From: Myxococcaceae bacterium
Lineage (GTDB): Bacteria; Myxococcota_A; Polyangia; Polyangiales; Ga0077539
Length of the DNA: 61,810 bases
Assembly (NCBI GenBank): GCA_004297725.1
Contig: SCUS01000022.1
Coordinates: 1 to 61,810, forward strand
Direction: 5' to 3'
Of the stretch, positions 43,013 to 51,259 are shown in pieces (within the stretch, counting starts at the first letter, position 1; each line of letters starts with the position of its first letter). The notes under the pieces were generated by a model. It was not told the DNA's origin and ran no database searches. It saw only the letters and a program-made list of their open reading frames with translations. Made by a program: the position numbers and the translations under genes.

Positions 43013-44413
43013 ATGTCCAACCAGAACGGCTGGCCTCCCGGTAACGGCTGGCCCCCTGCTCCCGGAGCGCCCCCACCCCCCTCGCAGCCGCAGTCCACTC
43101 CCGGTGGCTTCGGCCAGGCCCCGCCGACCCCTGGAGGCTTCGCGCCGCCTCCTCAGCCGGGCTACGGCCAGGGCTATCCGCCCCCTCAACCGGGCTACGG
43201 CCAGGTCCCTCCTCAGCCGGGCTACGGTCAGGGCTATCCGCCTCCGCAACCGGGCTACGGCCAGGGCTATCCGCCTCCGCAACCAGGCTACGGCCAGGCC
43301 CCGGGCTATGGAAACCCGATGCCGCCTGCTGCCCCTGCGTACAGCGGGAGCAGCGGGGTGTCGCGCCTCGCCGGATGGGGCGGCGTGGTGCTCACCCTCG
43401 TCGTCGTGCTCGCCGTGAAGCTCGTCGCGCGAGGCGCGGTGCGGGGCGTCTTCGACCGCTTCGGCGATCGGCCCGTGCTCTCCGGCGTCACCGCGCCGCT
43501 CGGCGCCGTCACGCCGCGTGCGCTCCCGCCCGACGAGCAGGTGAGCGCCAAGCTCGACCCCTACATCACCCAGTGCCTCAACCGGTTCTCGTCCTCGGTG
43601 CTCCGCTCTCGGCGCCGCTACCTGAGCTGGACCACCGCGGTCGAAGGCCCGACCGGCCGTGAGCGCAACGTCTTCGGCCTCTTCCCGGTGTCGGGCAACC
43701 CGGCGGACTGCGCGGCCGCGGCGCAGCGCTCGGCCCAGATGCAGCCCTCCCTGCCGGACGTCGAGGCGGCGGCGCAGCGCTACATCGCAGCCCTCCAGAC
43801 CGTGCAGCCCGTGATCGATCAGGCCCACGCGTACTACTCCCGCCACAACTACCGCGACGACCAGATGGCGCAGGGTCGGGCCATGCACGCGCCGCTGATG
43901 CAGGCCTTCCACTCCTTCGAGGAGGCCAACCGGCAGCTCTCGGCGGCCGTCGAGCACCACCAGGATCTGGCCACCACGCAGCTCCTCGCGCGGCTGCAGA
44001 GCGACCCGTCGAGGCAGTTCGAGTACCGCCTCCGCAGCAACCAGCGCCTCGCCCGACAGATCGTCAACCTCGTCGACAAGGCGCAGGTCTCCAACGAAGG
44101 CTTCATCGAGGGCATCGACCCCGCGGCGCTCCTCGCCCTCACCGGCGCCTACGAGGCAGGCATCGACGCCATGGCCCGTGACGCCGCGGCTCGGCCCTCG
44201 GAGGCCGCGGCGGTGCGGATGTACTCCAGCTACGCCAGGGCGTCGGACTCGTACCTCACGGCCGCGAAGTCCTTCGCCCGCCGGCTGCGGGACCACGTCG
44301 CGTACGACATGCGCGACCTCGAAGGCCCCTTCGCCGACAGCCATGACGGCACTCCCCAGAAGGTCGTCCGCGAGTTCAACGACCTCGTCCGCGCGTACAA
44401 CTTCCTCTTCTGA
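43013..44413 (+). CDS. DUF3829-like membrane protein with PGYGQ repeats
   Basis: 466 codons. Residues 1-110 are low complexity, with PGYGQ-PPPQ repeats at about 48-97. A single transmembrane helix is at about 119-139. A helical domain follows with YITQCLNRFSSSVLRSRRRY, matching the start of DUF3829 proteins, which are exported or anchored and of unknown function. The disordered proline/Tyr/Gly arm would face the cytoplasm if the family topology holds. The transmembrane segment is near the middle rather than at the start. Confidence 0.75.
   Translation: MSNQNGWPPGNGWPPAPGAPPPPSQPQSTPGGFGQAPPTPGGFAPPPQPGYGQGYPPPQPGYGQVPPQPGYGQGYPPPQPGYGQGYPPPQPGYGQAPGYGNPMPPAAPAYSGSSGVSRLAGWGGVVLTLVVVLAVKLVARGAVRGVFDRFGDRPVLSGVTAPLGAVTPRALPPDEQVSAKLDPYITQCLNRFSSSVLRSRRRYLSWTTAVEGPTGRERNVFGLFPVSGNPADCAAAAQRSAQMQPSLPDVEAAAQRYIAALQTVQPVIDQAHAYYSRHNYRDDQMAQGRAMHAPLMQAFHSFEEANRQLSAAVEHHQDLATTQLLARLQSDPSRQFEYRLRSNQRLARQIVNLVDKAQVSNEGFIEGIDPAALLALTGAYEAGIDAMARDAAARPSEAAAVRMYSSYARASDSYLTAAKSFARRLRDHVAYDMRDLEGPFADSHDGTPQKVVREFNDLVRAYNFLF
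43156..43305. repeat. PGYGQ-coding tandem repeat
   Basis: About four copies of a 33-36-bp unit (ccgggctacggccagggcta core) encode the Pro-Gly-Tyr-Gly-Gln repeats of the DUF3829-like protein. Confidence 0.8.
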
Positions 44414-44527
44414 ACTCCGTTCCCTCCCGTCGCGCCCGCGCTGCCGCTCCCCGGTGACGTGGAGGGCGCGCGTAGGTACCTGGCTTCGCTGGGCCTGCGG
44501 TATGAGCGCGACATCGCCGCCGTCGCC

Positions 44528-45127
44528 TCAGTAGCGCGGCACGGCCGGATCCATCGTCGCCCACCCGTCGATGCCGCCGACCACGTACCAGACGTTGCGG
44601 AATCCCCGGTCGTAGTACGACCGCGCCGCAGCCTGTGCGTCGCTGCTGTGGTGAGCCAGGAAGACGAGCTTCGCGTCCCTCGCGAACGCGTCGAGCTCCG
44701 ATCGATACGCGGGATCGAGCCGCCGGGCGACCCCGACCCTGGCCCTGGCCAGCTCTGCCTCGGGCCGCACGTCGATGAGCTGGAGCCTCTCGCCCTTCTC
44801 GAGCCAGCGCACCAGGTCGGCCGGGTGTACCCCCTTGATCGGGCTCCCTTTGTTGGGGTTCTCGATCTTGAACCCAACGCCATGGGCGCCTTCGACGAAG
44901 TCGATCTTCACCCCGTTCGCCCGCCGCGCCGTGCGCGGGTCCATCGCGAGTTCGAGCCCGCTCGTGGCGACGACGACGTCGTCCGGCTCGACGGCGCCGA
45001 AGCACAGGTCGTACTGAAAGCTCGCGTCGATCGCCAGCCGCAGCACCTCCCCCTTCTGAGCCTCGCGCGCGGCGTCGCGAAACGCACCCAGCGCGGCCTC
45101 CGAGATGGTCACCTCCGGCGGGGTCAT
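44528..45127 (-). CDS. A-type Fe-S-like/rhodanese fusion, catalytic Cys missing
   Basis: 199 codons from ATG 45127. Residues about 5-105 follow the A-type (IscA/HesB) fold up to the final GFKIENPN, but the C-terminal CGCG of true A-type carriers is replaced by a linker. Residues about 115-199 are a rhodanese domain (LQLIDVRPEAELA, then NVWYVVGGIDGWATMDP). In related fusions the loop reads CHHGxRS; here it is FLAHHSSDAQ, so the sulfur-accepting Cys is absent. It may bind rather than transfer persulfide. Divergent from the PAS-sigma54 regulator, with 199 nt between. Confidence 0.8.
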   Translation of the reverse strand: MTPPEVTISEAALGAFRDAAREAQKGEVLRLAIDASFQYDLCFGAVEPDDVVVATSGLELAMDPRTARRANGVKIDFVEGAHGVGFKIENPNKGSPIKGVHPADLVRWLEKGERLQLIDVRPEAELARARVGVARRLDPAYRSELDAFARDAKLVFLAHHSSDAQAAARSYYDRGFRNVWYVVGGIDGWATMDPAVPRY

Positions 45128-45263
45128 CGAGCTCGCTCCTCCGCGCACGCAGACCCGGTGGCGCGCGACGCACACAATCTCTCATTGGCCATACGCAGGG
45201 GCTTCAGCCAGGGTCATGCCAGCTCAGGGGCCGGATCTGCGCGATGGGCTCCGGGACCCCGAT

Positions 45264-45302
45264 GTGCCATATCTGTCACTGTCAGGGTGTCGCTATTGGC
45301 AC
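45264..45302. promoter_or_regulatory. Candidate operator between divergent genes
   Basis: GTGCCA (45264-45269) and TGGCAC (45297-45302) are inverted arms flanked by AT-richer bases (TAT and ATT) in the intergenic region between the rhodanese fusion and the regulator. Between them, TGTCA is repeated in tandem. This fits a protein-binding site for either promoter. No known consensus matched. TTGGCAC here is not a proper -24/-12 pair (spacing 8 instead of 10). Confidence 0.3.
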
Positions 45303-45326
45303 CCGTGGCAGTGAAGGCCCCACACG

Positions 45327-46655
45327 ATGCTCCTCCAGATCCGGAAGCAGGCCCCGTCCATCGGCGCCGGGCTGCGCGCGATGCTCGACGAGGTCCCCGA
45401 GCCCGCGATCCTCATCGCGATGGATCACCAGATTCTCGCGGCGAACCCGGCCTATCGGGCGAGATACGGCGAGGTCGGCCGGACCTGCTACGCGGCCTCG
45501 CGGGAGTTCGACTCGCCCTGCGACCACAACGGCGATCCCTGCCCGCTGCGCGCGACGGTGGAGACCGGACGGCGACAGCGCGTCTTCCACATCCAGCACG
45601 GGGCGAGCGGGCCACGGTACGTCGACGTCGAGGTCGAGCCCATCCTCGATGACCGCGGCCGGATCACCTGCTTTCTCGAGCGGATCCACGAGATCCGCGA
45701 GGCGCGGGCCGAGGAGGGGCAGTTCGTCGGGCGCTCCCCGACCTTCCTCCGGGCGCTCGGTCTCCTGCAGCGGGCCGCCCCGAGCGAGGTGCCGGTGCTC
45801 CTCCTCGGCGAATCCGGAACCGGCAAGGAGCTCGCCGCCCATGCGCTCCACCAGATGAGCGGGCGAAGGCAGCGCCCGTTCATGCCCGTCGAGTGCAGCG
45901 GCCTGCCCGAGACGCTCTTCGAGTCCGAGCTCTTCGGCTACGAGCAGGGCGCCTTCACGGGCGCGAACAAGGCGAAGCGAGGCCTCGTGGACGCGGCCGC
46001 GGGCGGCACGCTCTTCCTCGACGAGATCGGCGACGTCCCGCTCGCGGTACAGGTGAAGCTGCTGCGGCTGCTCGAGTCCGGGACCTTCCGCAAGGTCGGC
46101 GGAACGGAGCCGCATCGGGCGGATTTTCGCCTCGTCTGCGCGACCCACCGCGACCTCACCGCGATGGTCCGCGAGGGCACCTTCCGCCAGGACCTCTACT
46201 ACCGGATCAACGCCTTCCCCGTGGTGCTCCCGCCGCTTCGCGAGAGGACGGGCGACGTCGCGGTGCTCTGCGGAGCGCTCCTGGCGAAGAAGCAGCCCGC
46301 GAAGCGGCTCCACCCCGAGGCGCTGGCGCAGCTCGTACGGCACGACTGGCCGGGAAACGTGCGAGAGCTCAGGAACGTCCTCGATCGCATGGCGCTGCTC
46401 GCGGACGGCGAGGAGCTGCGCATCGAGCACCTGCCGCCCGGCCTCGCGGGGGGCGGGTCGCCGGTCCCTCGGGCGAGCCTCTCCAGCGAGGGCTCCTTCG
46501 CGGTCTCCGAAGTGCGCCCGCTCGATCAGATCGAGGCCGATTACCTCCGCTGGGCCGAGACTCGCGTGGGCGACCGCGCGAGCCTGGCGCGGGCGCTGGG
46601 GGTCTCCGCGCGCACGCTCTACCGCAAGCTCGATAGCACCCGCCGAAGAGGCTGA
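45327..46655 (+). CDS. PAS-sigma-54-dependent activator with Cys-rich sensor loop
   Basis: 442 codons. PAS domain at about 17-125 with a Cys-rich insert (C54, C65, C72 in [20 protein letters not shown]). AAA+ domain with Walker A GESGTGKE (161-168), GAFTGA (208-213), Walker B FLDEIGD, and [11 protein letters not shown] Fis-type helix-turn-helix at the end ([17 protein letters not shown]). The Cys triad suggests a redox, NO or Fe-S sensing input. A -24/-12 promoter lies just after this gene, before the NnrS-like operon, so the regulator very likely drives it. Confidence 0.92.
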   Translation: MLLQIRKQAPSIGAGLRAMLDEVPEPAILIAMDHQILAANPAYRARYGEVGRTCYAASREFDSPCDHNGDPCPLRATVETGRRQRVFHIQHGASGPRYVDVEVEPILDDRGRITCFLERIHEIREARAEEGQFVGRSPTFLRALGLLQRAAPSEVPVLLLGESGTGKELAAHALHQMSGRRQRPFMPVECSGLPETLFESELFGYEQGAFTGANKAKRGLVDAAAGGTLFLDEIGDVPLAVQVKLLRLLESGTFRKVGGTEPHRADFRLVCATHRDLTAMVREGTFRQDLYYRINAFPVVLPPLRERTGDVAVLCGALLAKKQPAKRLHPEALAQLVRHDWPGNVRELRNVLDRMALLADGEELRIEHLPPGLAGGGSPVPRASLSSEGSFAVSEVRPLDQIEADYLRWAETRVGDRASLARALGVSARTLYRKLDSTRRRG

Positions 46656-46664
46656 CCCCCGCAC

Positions 46665-46680
46665 TGGCACCCCCCGTGCA
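46665..46680 (+). promoter_or_regulatory. Sigma-54 promoter (-24/-12)
   Basis: TGGCACCCCCCGTGCA: the -24 box TGGCAC and the -12 box GTGCA (consensus TTGCA, one mismatch), with exactly 10 bases between the GG and GC dinucleotides. Predicted transcription start is near 46691, about 35 nt before ATG 46726. It lies between the sigma-54 activator gene and the NnrS-like operon. Strong positional support. Confidence 0.7.
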
Positions 46681-46725
46681 GTCGGGTGGGCAGCCATGCT
46701 CCCGACCACCGCCGGCCTGTTGACG

Positions 46726-48000
46726 ATGAGAGCTTCGCGCGCAGCGGCCCCCGTGGCCGGCTTCGCGCCCTCGAAGCTCGTCCCCCCGTGGCTCCCGGGG
46801 CAGCACTTCGTCGCCGCGCTCGTCTTCTACGCGCTCGGGGCCATCGGGCTCGTCGTCGCGGCGCCCGACCTCTCGCACGGGTACTTCTTCCTGCCGCGCG
46901 TCATCGCGCTGGTGCACCTCTTCACCCTCGGCTGGATCGTCACTTCCATCTTCGGCGCGCTCTGCCAGTTCCTGCCGGTCGCCGTCGGCAGCTCGATCCG
47001 ATTTCCCCGGCTCGTCCACCTGTCGTTCGCGTCGCTGACGCTCGGGGTCGCGACCTTCGTCGTCGCGCTGCTCGCCTCCAACCGCTCGCTCCTGCTCTTC
47101 GGCGCGTTCAGCCTCTCGCTCTCGTTCACGGTCTTCGCGGTGAACCTGGCCGCCACGCTCATCCCAGTCCGTGAGCGGAGCCTCACCTGGTGGGCGCTGG
47201 CCGGCGCGGCGGTCTTCCTGCTCGCGACGCCCGCCTACGGCGTCGTGCTCGCGTTCGACCTGCATGACGGCGGGCTCGCCGACCGCTTCGGCACCATCGG
47301 TCAGCACGCCCACATCGCGCTCATCGGCTTCGTGCTCATGGTCGTCGTCGGGGTCGCCCACCGGCTGCTGCCGATGTTCCTGCTCAGCCACGGAGCCAGC
47401 GAGCGCGCGGCGTGGGCGGCCCTCGCCCTCTTGTTCGGCAGCGCGGCGCTGCTCACCGTGCCCTGGGGCGGCAGGTCTCGCATCGCCGTCGCGGGAGCGC
47501 TCGGCTCCGCTGGCGTCGTCGCGCTCCTCGTGCAGGTCGCGACGTTCTTCAAGCACAGGCAGCGCAAGGCGATCGATCCGGGGATGAGTCTCGCCGCGTC
47601 CGGCGTCCTAGGGCTCGGGCTCGCGGTCGTGCTCGCTCCCTTCGCGCTCTCCCGCGGGGTGGCCGACCTCCGCCTGCTCACGACGTACTTCGTCGTGGTG
47701 CTCGGAGCCCTCACGCTCTTCGTCGCCGGCCACTACTACAAGATCATCCCGTTCCTGGTCTGGAACCATCGCTACGGACCGCTGCTCGGCAAGCGCAAGG
47801 TGCCGAGGGTCTCGGAGCTGTTCTCCGAGCGGGTGGCGTTCCTCGACGCCGCGCTCCTGGCGTCCGGCCTCGCGGGCCTGAGCCTGGGCATCCTCCTCGA
47901 ATCGGAGGTGCTCGCGCGGGTCGCTGCGATCGTGTTCGCGGCGGGGGCGTGGCTGCAGGTCATCGTCATTGCGCGCGTCGCGCTGAGGAAGGTTGCATGA
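46726..48000 (+). CDS. NnrS/haem-copper-like multi-spanning membrane protein
   Basis: 424 codons from ATG 46726, chosen because the sigma-54 start site lies between it and the earlier ATG at 46696. About 12 transmembrane helices. Conserved His in ALVHLFTLGW, GQHAHIALIGFVL, VGVAHRLLPMF and AGHYYKIIPFLVW. These resemble NnrS and related subunit-I-like families, whose His residues hold haem and copper. NnrS protects against nitric-oxide stress. It is first in a tightly coupled operon (ATGA overlap with the next gene). Confidence 0.75.
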   Translation: MRASRAAAPVAGFAPSKLVPPWLPGQHFVAALVFYALGAIGLVVAAPDLSHGYFFLPRVIALVHLFTLGWIVTSIFGALCQFLPVAVGSSIRFPRLVHLSFASLTLGVATFVVALLASNRSLLLFGAFSLSLSFTVFAVNLAATLIPVRERSLTWWALAGAAVFLLATPAYGVVLAFDLHDGGLADRFGTIGQHAHIALIGFVLMVVVGVAHRLLPMFLLSHGASERAAWAALALLFGSAALLTVPWGGRSRIAVAGALGSAGVVALLVQVATFFKHRQRKAIDPGMSLAASGVLGLGLAVVLAPFALSRGVADLRLLTTYFVVVLGALTLFVAGHYYKIIPFLVWNHRYGPLLGKRKVPRVSELFSERVAFLDAALLASGLAGLSLGILLESEVLARVAAIVFAAGAWLQVIVIARVALRKVA

Positions 48001-48293
48001 ACGACATCGCACTCTCTACGACCGAGCCCATCTACTCCGCGCTGCGTGAGGTCATCGACCCGGAGATCGGCCTCGACATCGTGACCCTTGGGCTCGTCTA
48101 CGACGTCGAGATCCACGGCGACTCGGTCGACGTGACCTTCTCGCTCACGACGCGGGGATGCCCCATGGAGCGGGTCATCACCGACGGCATCGTGAGCGCC
48201 GTGGGCGCCGAGCCAGGCGTCCGGGAGGTGGTGCCGAACCTGGTCTGGGACCCGCCCTGGCACCCCGGCCTCGCGAAGCGGGGGTCGCTGTGA
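47997..48293 (+). CDS. DUF59/MIP18-type metal-sulfur cluster assembly factor
   Basis: 98 codons from ATG 47997 (ATGA overlap with the preceding gene). IYSALREVIDPEIGLDIVTLGLVYDV and the metal-site block TTRGCPMERVITDGI are typical for PaaD/SufT/MIP18 proteins, which help mature Fe-S enzymes in the cytosol. The next gene overlaps it by GTGA. In this setting it may repair clusters damaged by NO or serve the membrane partner. Confidence 0.9.
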   Translation: MNDIALSTTEPIYSALREVIDPEIGLDIVTLGLVYDVEIHGDSVDVTFSLTTRGCPMERVITDGIVSAVGAEPGVREVVPNLVWDPPWHPGLAKRGSL

Positions 48294-49081
48294 TCCGCGC
48301 CACCGACAGGCTGTCGACCGTGCTCGCGCAGGACGAGCGGCTCATCGAGGTGCTCGCGGCCGCCGCGCCGCCGCTCGAGGGCCTGCGAAGCCCTTCGCTG
48401 CGCAAGAACATGGCGCCGCGGGTCACCGTCGCGCAGGCGGCGCAGATCGCGGGGCTCGACGCGACGGTGCTGGTCGAGCGACTCAACCGCGCGCTCGGCG
48501 AGCAGCCCCCGGCGCCGACGGCACAGACGCAGCCGACGTTCACTCCGACGCTTGTTCCGGCTGAGCTCCTCGCCGTGCCGCCAGGGCGCCTGGTCGACCT
48601 CGACGTGCGCGAGGATCTCCGGTCCGGCGTCGAGCCGTTCGCGCGGATCATGAGCGCCGCCCGGACGTTGCCCCCGGAGTCGATCCTGCGCATCCGCGCG
48701 ATCTTCGAGCCGGCCCCGCTCTACGGGGTGTTCGCCAAGAAGGGCCTCGCGCACTTCACCGAGCAGCTCGCGGCCGACGACTGGCGGGTGTGGTTCTTCC
48801 GCGCGGAGGGCGAGCGCGCGCCCGAGCGGGTGAGCGCCCCGAGCGAACACCCGGACGATGACGTGATCGTGCTCGACGTGCGCGGCCTCGAGCCCCCCGA
48901 GCCGATGATCCGCACCTTCGAGGTGCTCGCGACGATGCCGCGCGGCAAGACCCTCGTGCAGCTCAACGTCCGCGTGCCCCAGTTCCTGCTGCCCAAGCTG
49001 GACGAGCAGGGCTTCGTCTACGAGATCCGCGAGCAGTCGGCCGACCTCGTACGGCTGTTCATCCACCACAAGCCCGATTGA
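48290..49081 (+). CDS. DUF1858-DUF2249-DUF2249 protein
   Basis: 263 codons from GTG 48290, overlapping the DUF59 stop. Residues 8-65 are DUF1858-like (VTVAQAAQIAGLDATVLVERL). Two DUF2249 domains follow (LVDLDVREDLRSGVEPFARI and VIVLDVRGLEPPEPMIRTFE). DUF2249 domains are about 65 residues with a conserved LDVR start and frequently occur beside nitric-oxide reductases, NnrS and hemerythrins. Function unknown; a small-molecule or metal chaperone role has been suggested for relatives, which I treat as inference. Confidence 0.85.
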   Translation: MIRATDRLSTVLAQDERLIEVLAAAAPPLEGLRSPSLRKNMAPRVTVAQAAQIAGLDATVLVERLNRALGEQPPAPTAQTQPTFTPTLVPAELLAVPPGRLVDLDVREDLRSGVEPFARIMSAARTLPPESILRIRAIFEPAPLYGVFAKKGLAHFTEQLAADDWRVWFFRAEGERAPERVSAPSEHPDDDVIVLDVRGLEPPEPMIRTFEVLATMPRGKTLVQLNVRVPQFLLPKLDEQGFVYEIREQSADLVRLFIHHKPD

Positions 49082-49096
49082 GAAGAGAGAGACCAC

Positions 49097-49336
49097 ATGA
49101 CCATGTCCGCCATCGAACTCGACATCCGCATCGTTCCCCCGCGCGAGAAGCACCCCGCGATCTTCCGCACCTTCGACGCGCTCGGCGCGGGCGAGGCCTT
49201 CACGCTGATCAACGACCACGACCCCTTCCCGCTGCGTCGGCAGTTCGAGGCGACGCGCCCCGGGCAGTTCCAGTGGACGTACGTCGAAGTGGGCCCCGTG
49301 GTCTGGCGCGTGCTCATCGCGAAGAGCGCGGCATGA
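49097..49336 (+). CDS. Stand-alone DUF2249 protein
   Basis: 79 codons from ATG 49097. A single DUF2249 domain (IELDIRIVPPREKHPAIFR, then FTLINDHDPFPL and WRVLI), 15 nt after the previous gene and overlapping the next start (ATGA). The IELDIR and NDHDP patterns match the family. It is the third of four DUF2249 copies in the operon (the fourth is fused to a TIM barrel). Confidence 0.88.
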   Translation: MTMSAIELDIRIVPPREKHPAIFRTFDALGAGEAFTLINDHDPFPLRRQFEATRPGQFQWTYVEVGPVVWRVLIAKSAA

Positions 49337-50265
49337 AGCTGTCCTTGAGCGCGGCGGCGGCGCCCGGCATCGAGCTCGACGCACTCGACGCTGCGTGCCG
49401 GGCGAGGGGGCTCGACGGCATCGAGATCGTCGTCGCCTCCGAAGGGGACGCCGGTACCCTGGCTGCGCGAGTCCGTGCGGCCGGGGTGCGGGTCGTCGCG
49501 CTCCGCGCCGAGCGCCTCGACGACGCCGCGGCGGGGTCGCTCGCCCACCTGTCCGGCGAGCTCGGGGTGCCCGCATCCGCCCCGCTCGACGAGGTGACCA
49601 GGGGCTCTCTGCCGAAGCTCGCGCGGGTGTTCGCTGACGCCGGGGGCACGCTCCTCGCCGCCTTCGGCACCGACCTCGAGCGGGTCATCGCGGCGACGGC
49701 GGCGCTGGAGCGCGCCGGCGATCCTCCCTCCGTCGGGCTCGCGTGGGACCTGCGCCCGGGCTCGGAGGATCTCTCCTCGTCCGGCGCGGTGCTCCTCGCC
49801 GCACGCAGGCACCTGCGCCTGGTGCGTCTCTACGGCGGCGGTCCGGAGCAGCACCAGCAGGACGGGCGCGGCATCGGTCCGTTGCTGGTCGACCTCGCGA
49901 TCTCCGGATACCGCGGTCCGATCGTCCTGACGCCGAGCGCGCCCGCGGAGCTGCCGCGCTGGCGCGACTGGCTCGCCTCGCGAAGGAGCACCGGCTGCGG
50001 CTCGGCGCATCCCTCGGGCGAGCACGAGGTCGACGTGCGCGACGTCGAGCCAAAGGATCGACTGGGCACCATTCTCGGCGCGTTTCGAGCCCTTCCGCTC
50101 GGCGCGACGCTACGAATCACGCTCGACCACGATCCGAGCTGCATGTACTACGCGCTCGAAGAGAGCGAGCCCGCGGGGACCTTCTCGTTCCGGAAGATCG
50201 GCGATGGCCCCGAGGTGTGGGGCGCCGAGGTCACGAAGAGGGCACCGGGCGCCGCGGCGTCCTGA
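49333..50265 (+). CDS. TIM-barrel (AP-endonuclease-like)-DUF2249 fusion
   Basis: 310 codons from ATG 49333 (ATGA overlap). Residues 1-215 look like a xylose-isomerase-like/AP-endonuclease-2 TIM barrel (GIEIVVASEGD, VRVVALRAERLDD, SVGLAWDLRPGSEDL). The metal-binding Glu and His of true members are not evident. Residues about 235-310 form a DUF2249 domain (HEVDVRDVEPKDRLGTILG, then LDHDPSC and EVW). I know no described role for this fusion. It is last in the NnrS-like operon. Confidence 0.72.
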   Translation: MKLSLSAAAAPGIELDALDAACRARGLDGIEIVVASEGDAGTLAARVRAAGVRVVALRAERLDDAAAGSLAHLSGELGVPASAPLDEVTRGSLPKLARVFADAGGTLLAAFGTDLERVIAATAALERAGDPPSVGLAWDLRPGSEDLSSSGAVLLAARRHLRLVRLYGGGPEQHQQDGRGIGPLLVDLAISGYRGPIVLTPSAPAELPRWRDWLASRRSTGCGSAHPSGEHEVDVRDVEPKDRLGTILGAFRALPLGATLRITLDHDPSCMYYALEESEPAGTFSFRKIGDGPEVWGAEVTKRAPGAAAS

Positions 50266-50323
50266 CGCAAGAGCCCCCCCGCCCGTTGCGCCCGCGCGCT
50301 CCTCGCGCGTATCACCCGGCGCC

Positions 50324-51259
50324 ATGACCTCCCCGTGGACCACCGCGCAGATCCCTGACCAGTCCGGTCGCGTCATCGTCATCACCGGCGCCAACTCGGG
50401 CATCGGCTTCGAGGCCGCCCGCGTGCTCGTCGCCAAGGGGGCCCACGTCGTCCTCGCCTGCCGCAACCCCGCCAGGGCCGCCGAGGCCGAGGCCCAGCTC
50501 CGCGCCGAGACCCCGAAGGCCTCCGTCGAGTCGATGACCCTCGACACCTCCCGCCTCGCCAGCGTCCGCGCCTTCGCGGAGAGCTTTCGCGCCACGCACC
50601 CGAGGCTCGACGTGCTCTGCAACAACGCCGGCGTCATGGCCCTGCCGCCCTCGCTCACCGAGGACGGCCTCGACATCCAGATGGCCACCAACCACTTCGG
50701 CCACTTCGCCCTCACCGGGCTGCTCATCGAGCTGCTGAAGTCGTCCGCGCCCTCGCGCGTCGTCAACGTCAGCAGCGCCGCCCATCGTCTGGGCGCCGAC
50801 CGCTACGACGCCATGATGGCCGGCAAGAAGTTCAACCCCTGGATCGTCTACGGCCAATCCAAGCTGGCCAACATCCTCTTCACCATGGAGCTCAACCGCC
50901 GGGTGCAGTCGAGGGGCCTCGACCTCCGCGCCATCGCCTGCCACCCGGGCTACGCCGCCACCAACCTCCAGGCCACCAGCGCCAGCTCCGGAGCGACCGC
51001 CGGGTACAGCGAGTCCGTCGCCCGCCTCGCCAACCGCCTCCTGGCGCAGCCCGCCGCCGCGGGCGCCTGGCCGACGCTCTACGCCATCGCCGAGCCCGAC
51101 GCGCAGGGCGGAGACTTCATCGGCCCCAGCGGAATCGCCGAGGTCTCGGGCCCGCCGATCAAGGTCAGTCCCTCCAGGACCGCGTGCGACCCCGACCTGG
51201 CCTCGCGCCTCTGGGCCCTCTCCGTGAAGGCCACGGGCGTCGATTACTCCGCCCTGTAA
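50324..51259 (+). CDS. Short-chain dehydrogenase/reductase
   Basis: 311 codons from ATG 50324. SDR motifs: cofactor loop TGANSGIGFEAARVL, NNAGV, and VVNVSSAAHR with active-site YGQSK. This layout (YxxxK with upstream Ser) matches retinol-dehydrogenase/WW-type oxidoreductases using NADP. Substrate unknown. It converges on the beta-propeller gene and overlaps it by 16 nt. Confidence 0.9.
   Translation: MTSPWTTAQIPDQSGRVIVITGANSGIGFEAARVLVAKGAHVVLACRNPARAAEAEAQLRAETPKASVESMTLDTSRLASVRAFAESFRATHPRLDVLCNNAGVMALPPSLTEDGLDIQMATNHFGHFALTGLLIELLKSSAPSRVVNVSSAAHRLGADRYDAMMAGKKFNPWIVYGQSKLANILFTMELNRRVQSRGLDLRAIACHPGYAATNLQATSASSGATAGYSESVARLANRLLAQPAAAGAWPTLYAIAEPDAQGGDFIGPSGIAEVSGPPIKVSPSRTACDPDLASRLWALSVKATGVDYSAL

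Noticed and set aside
45296..45312. TTGGCACCCGTGGCAG as a sigma-54 promoter of the regulator gene
   Set aside because: Only 8 bases separate GG and GC where 10 are required, so it is unlikely to bind sigma-54 correctly.
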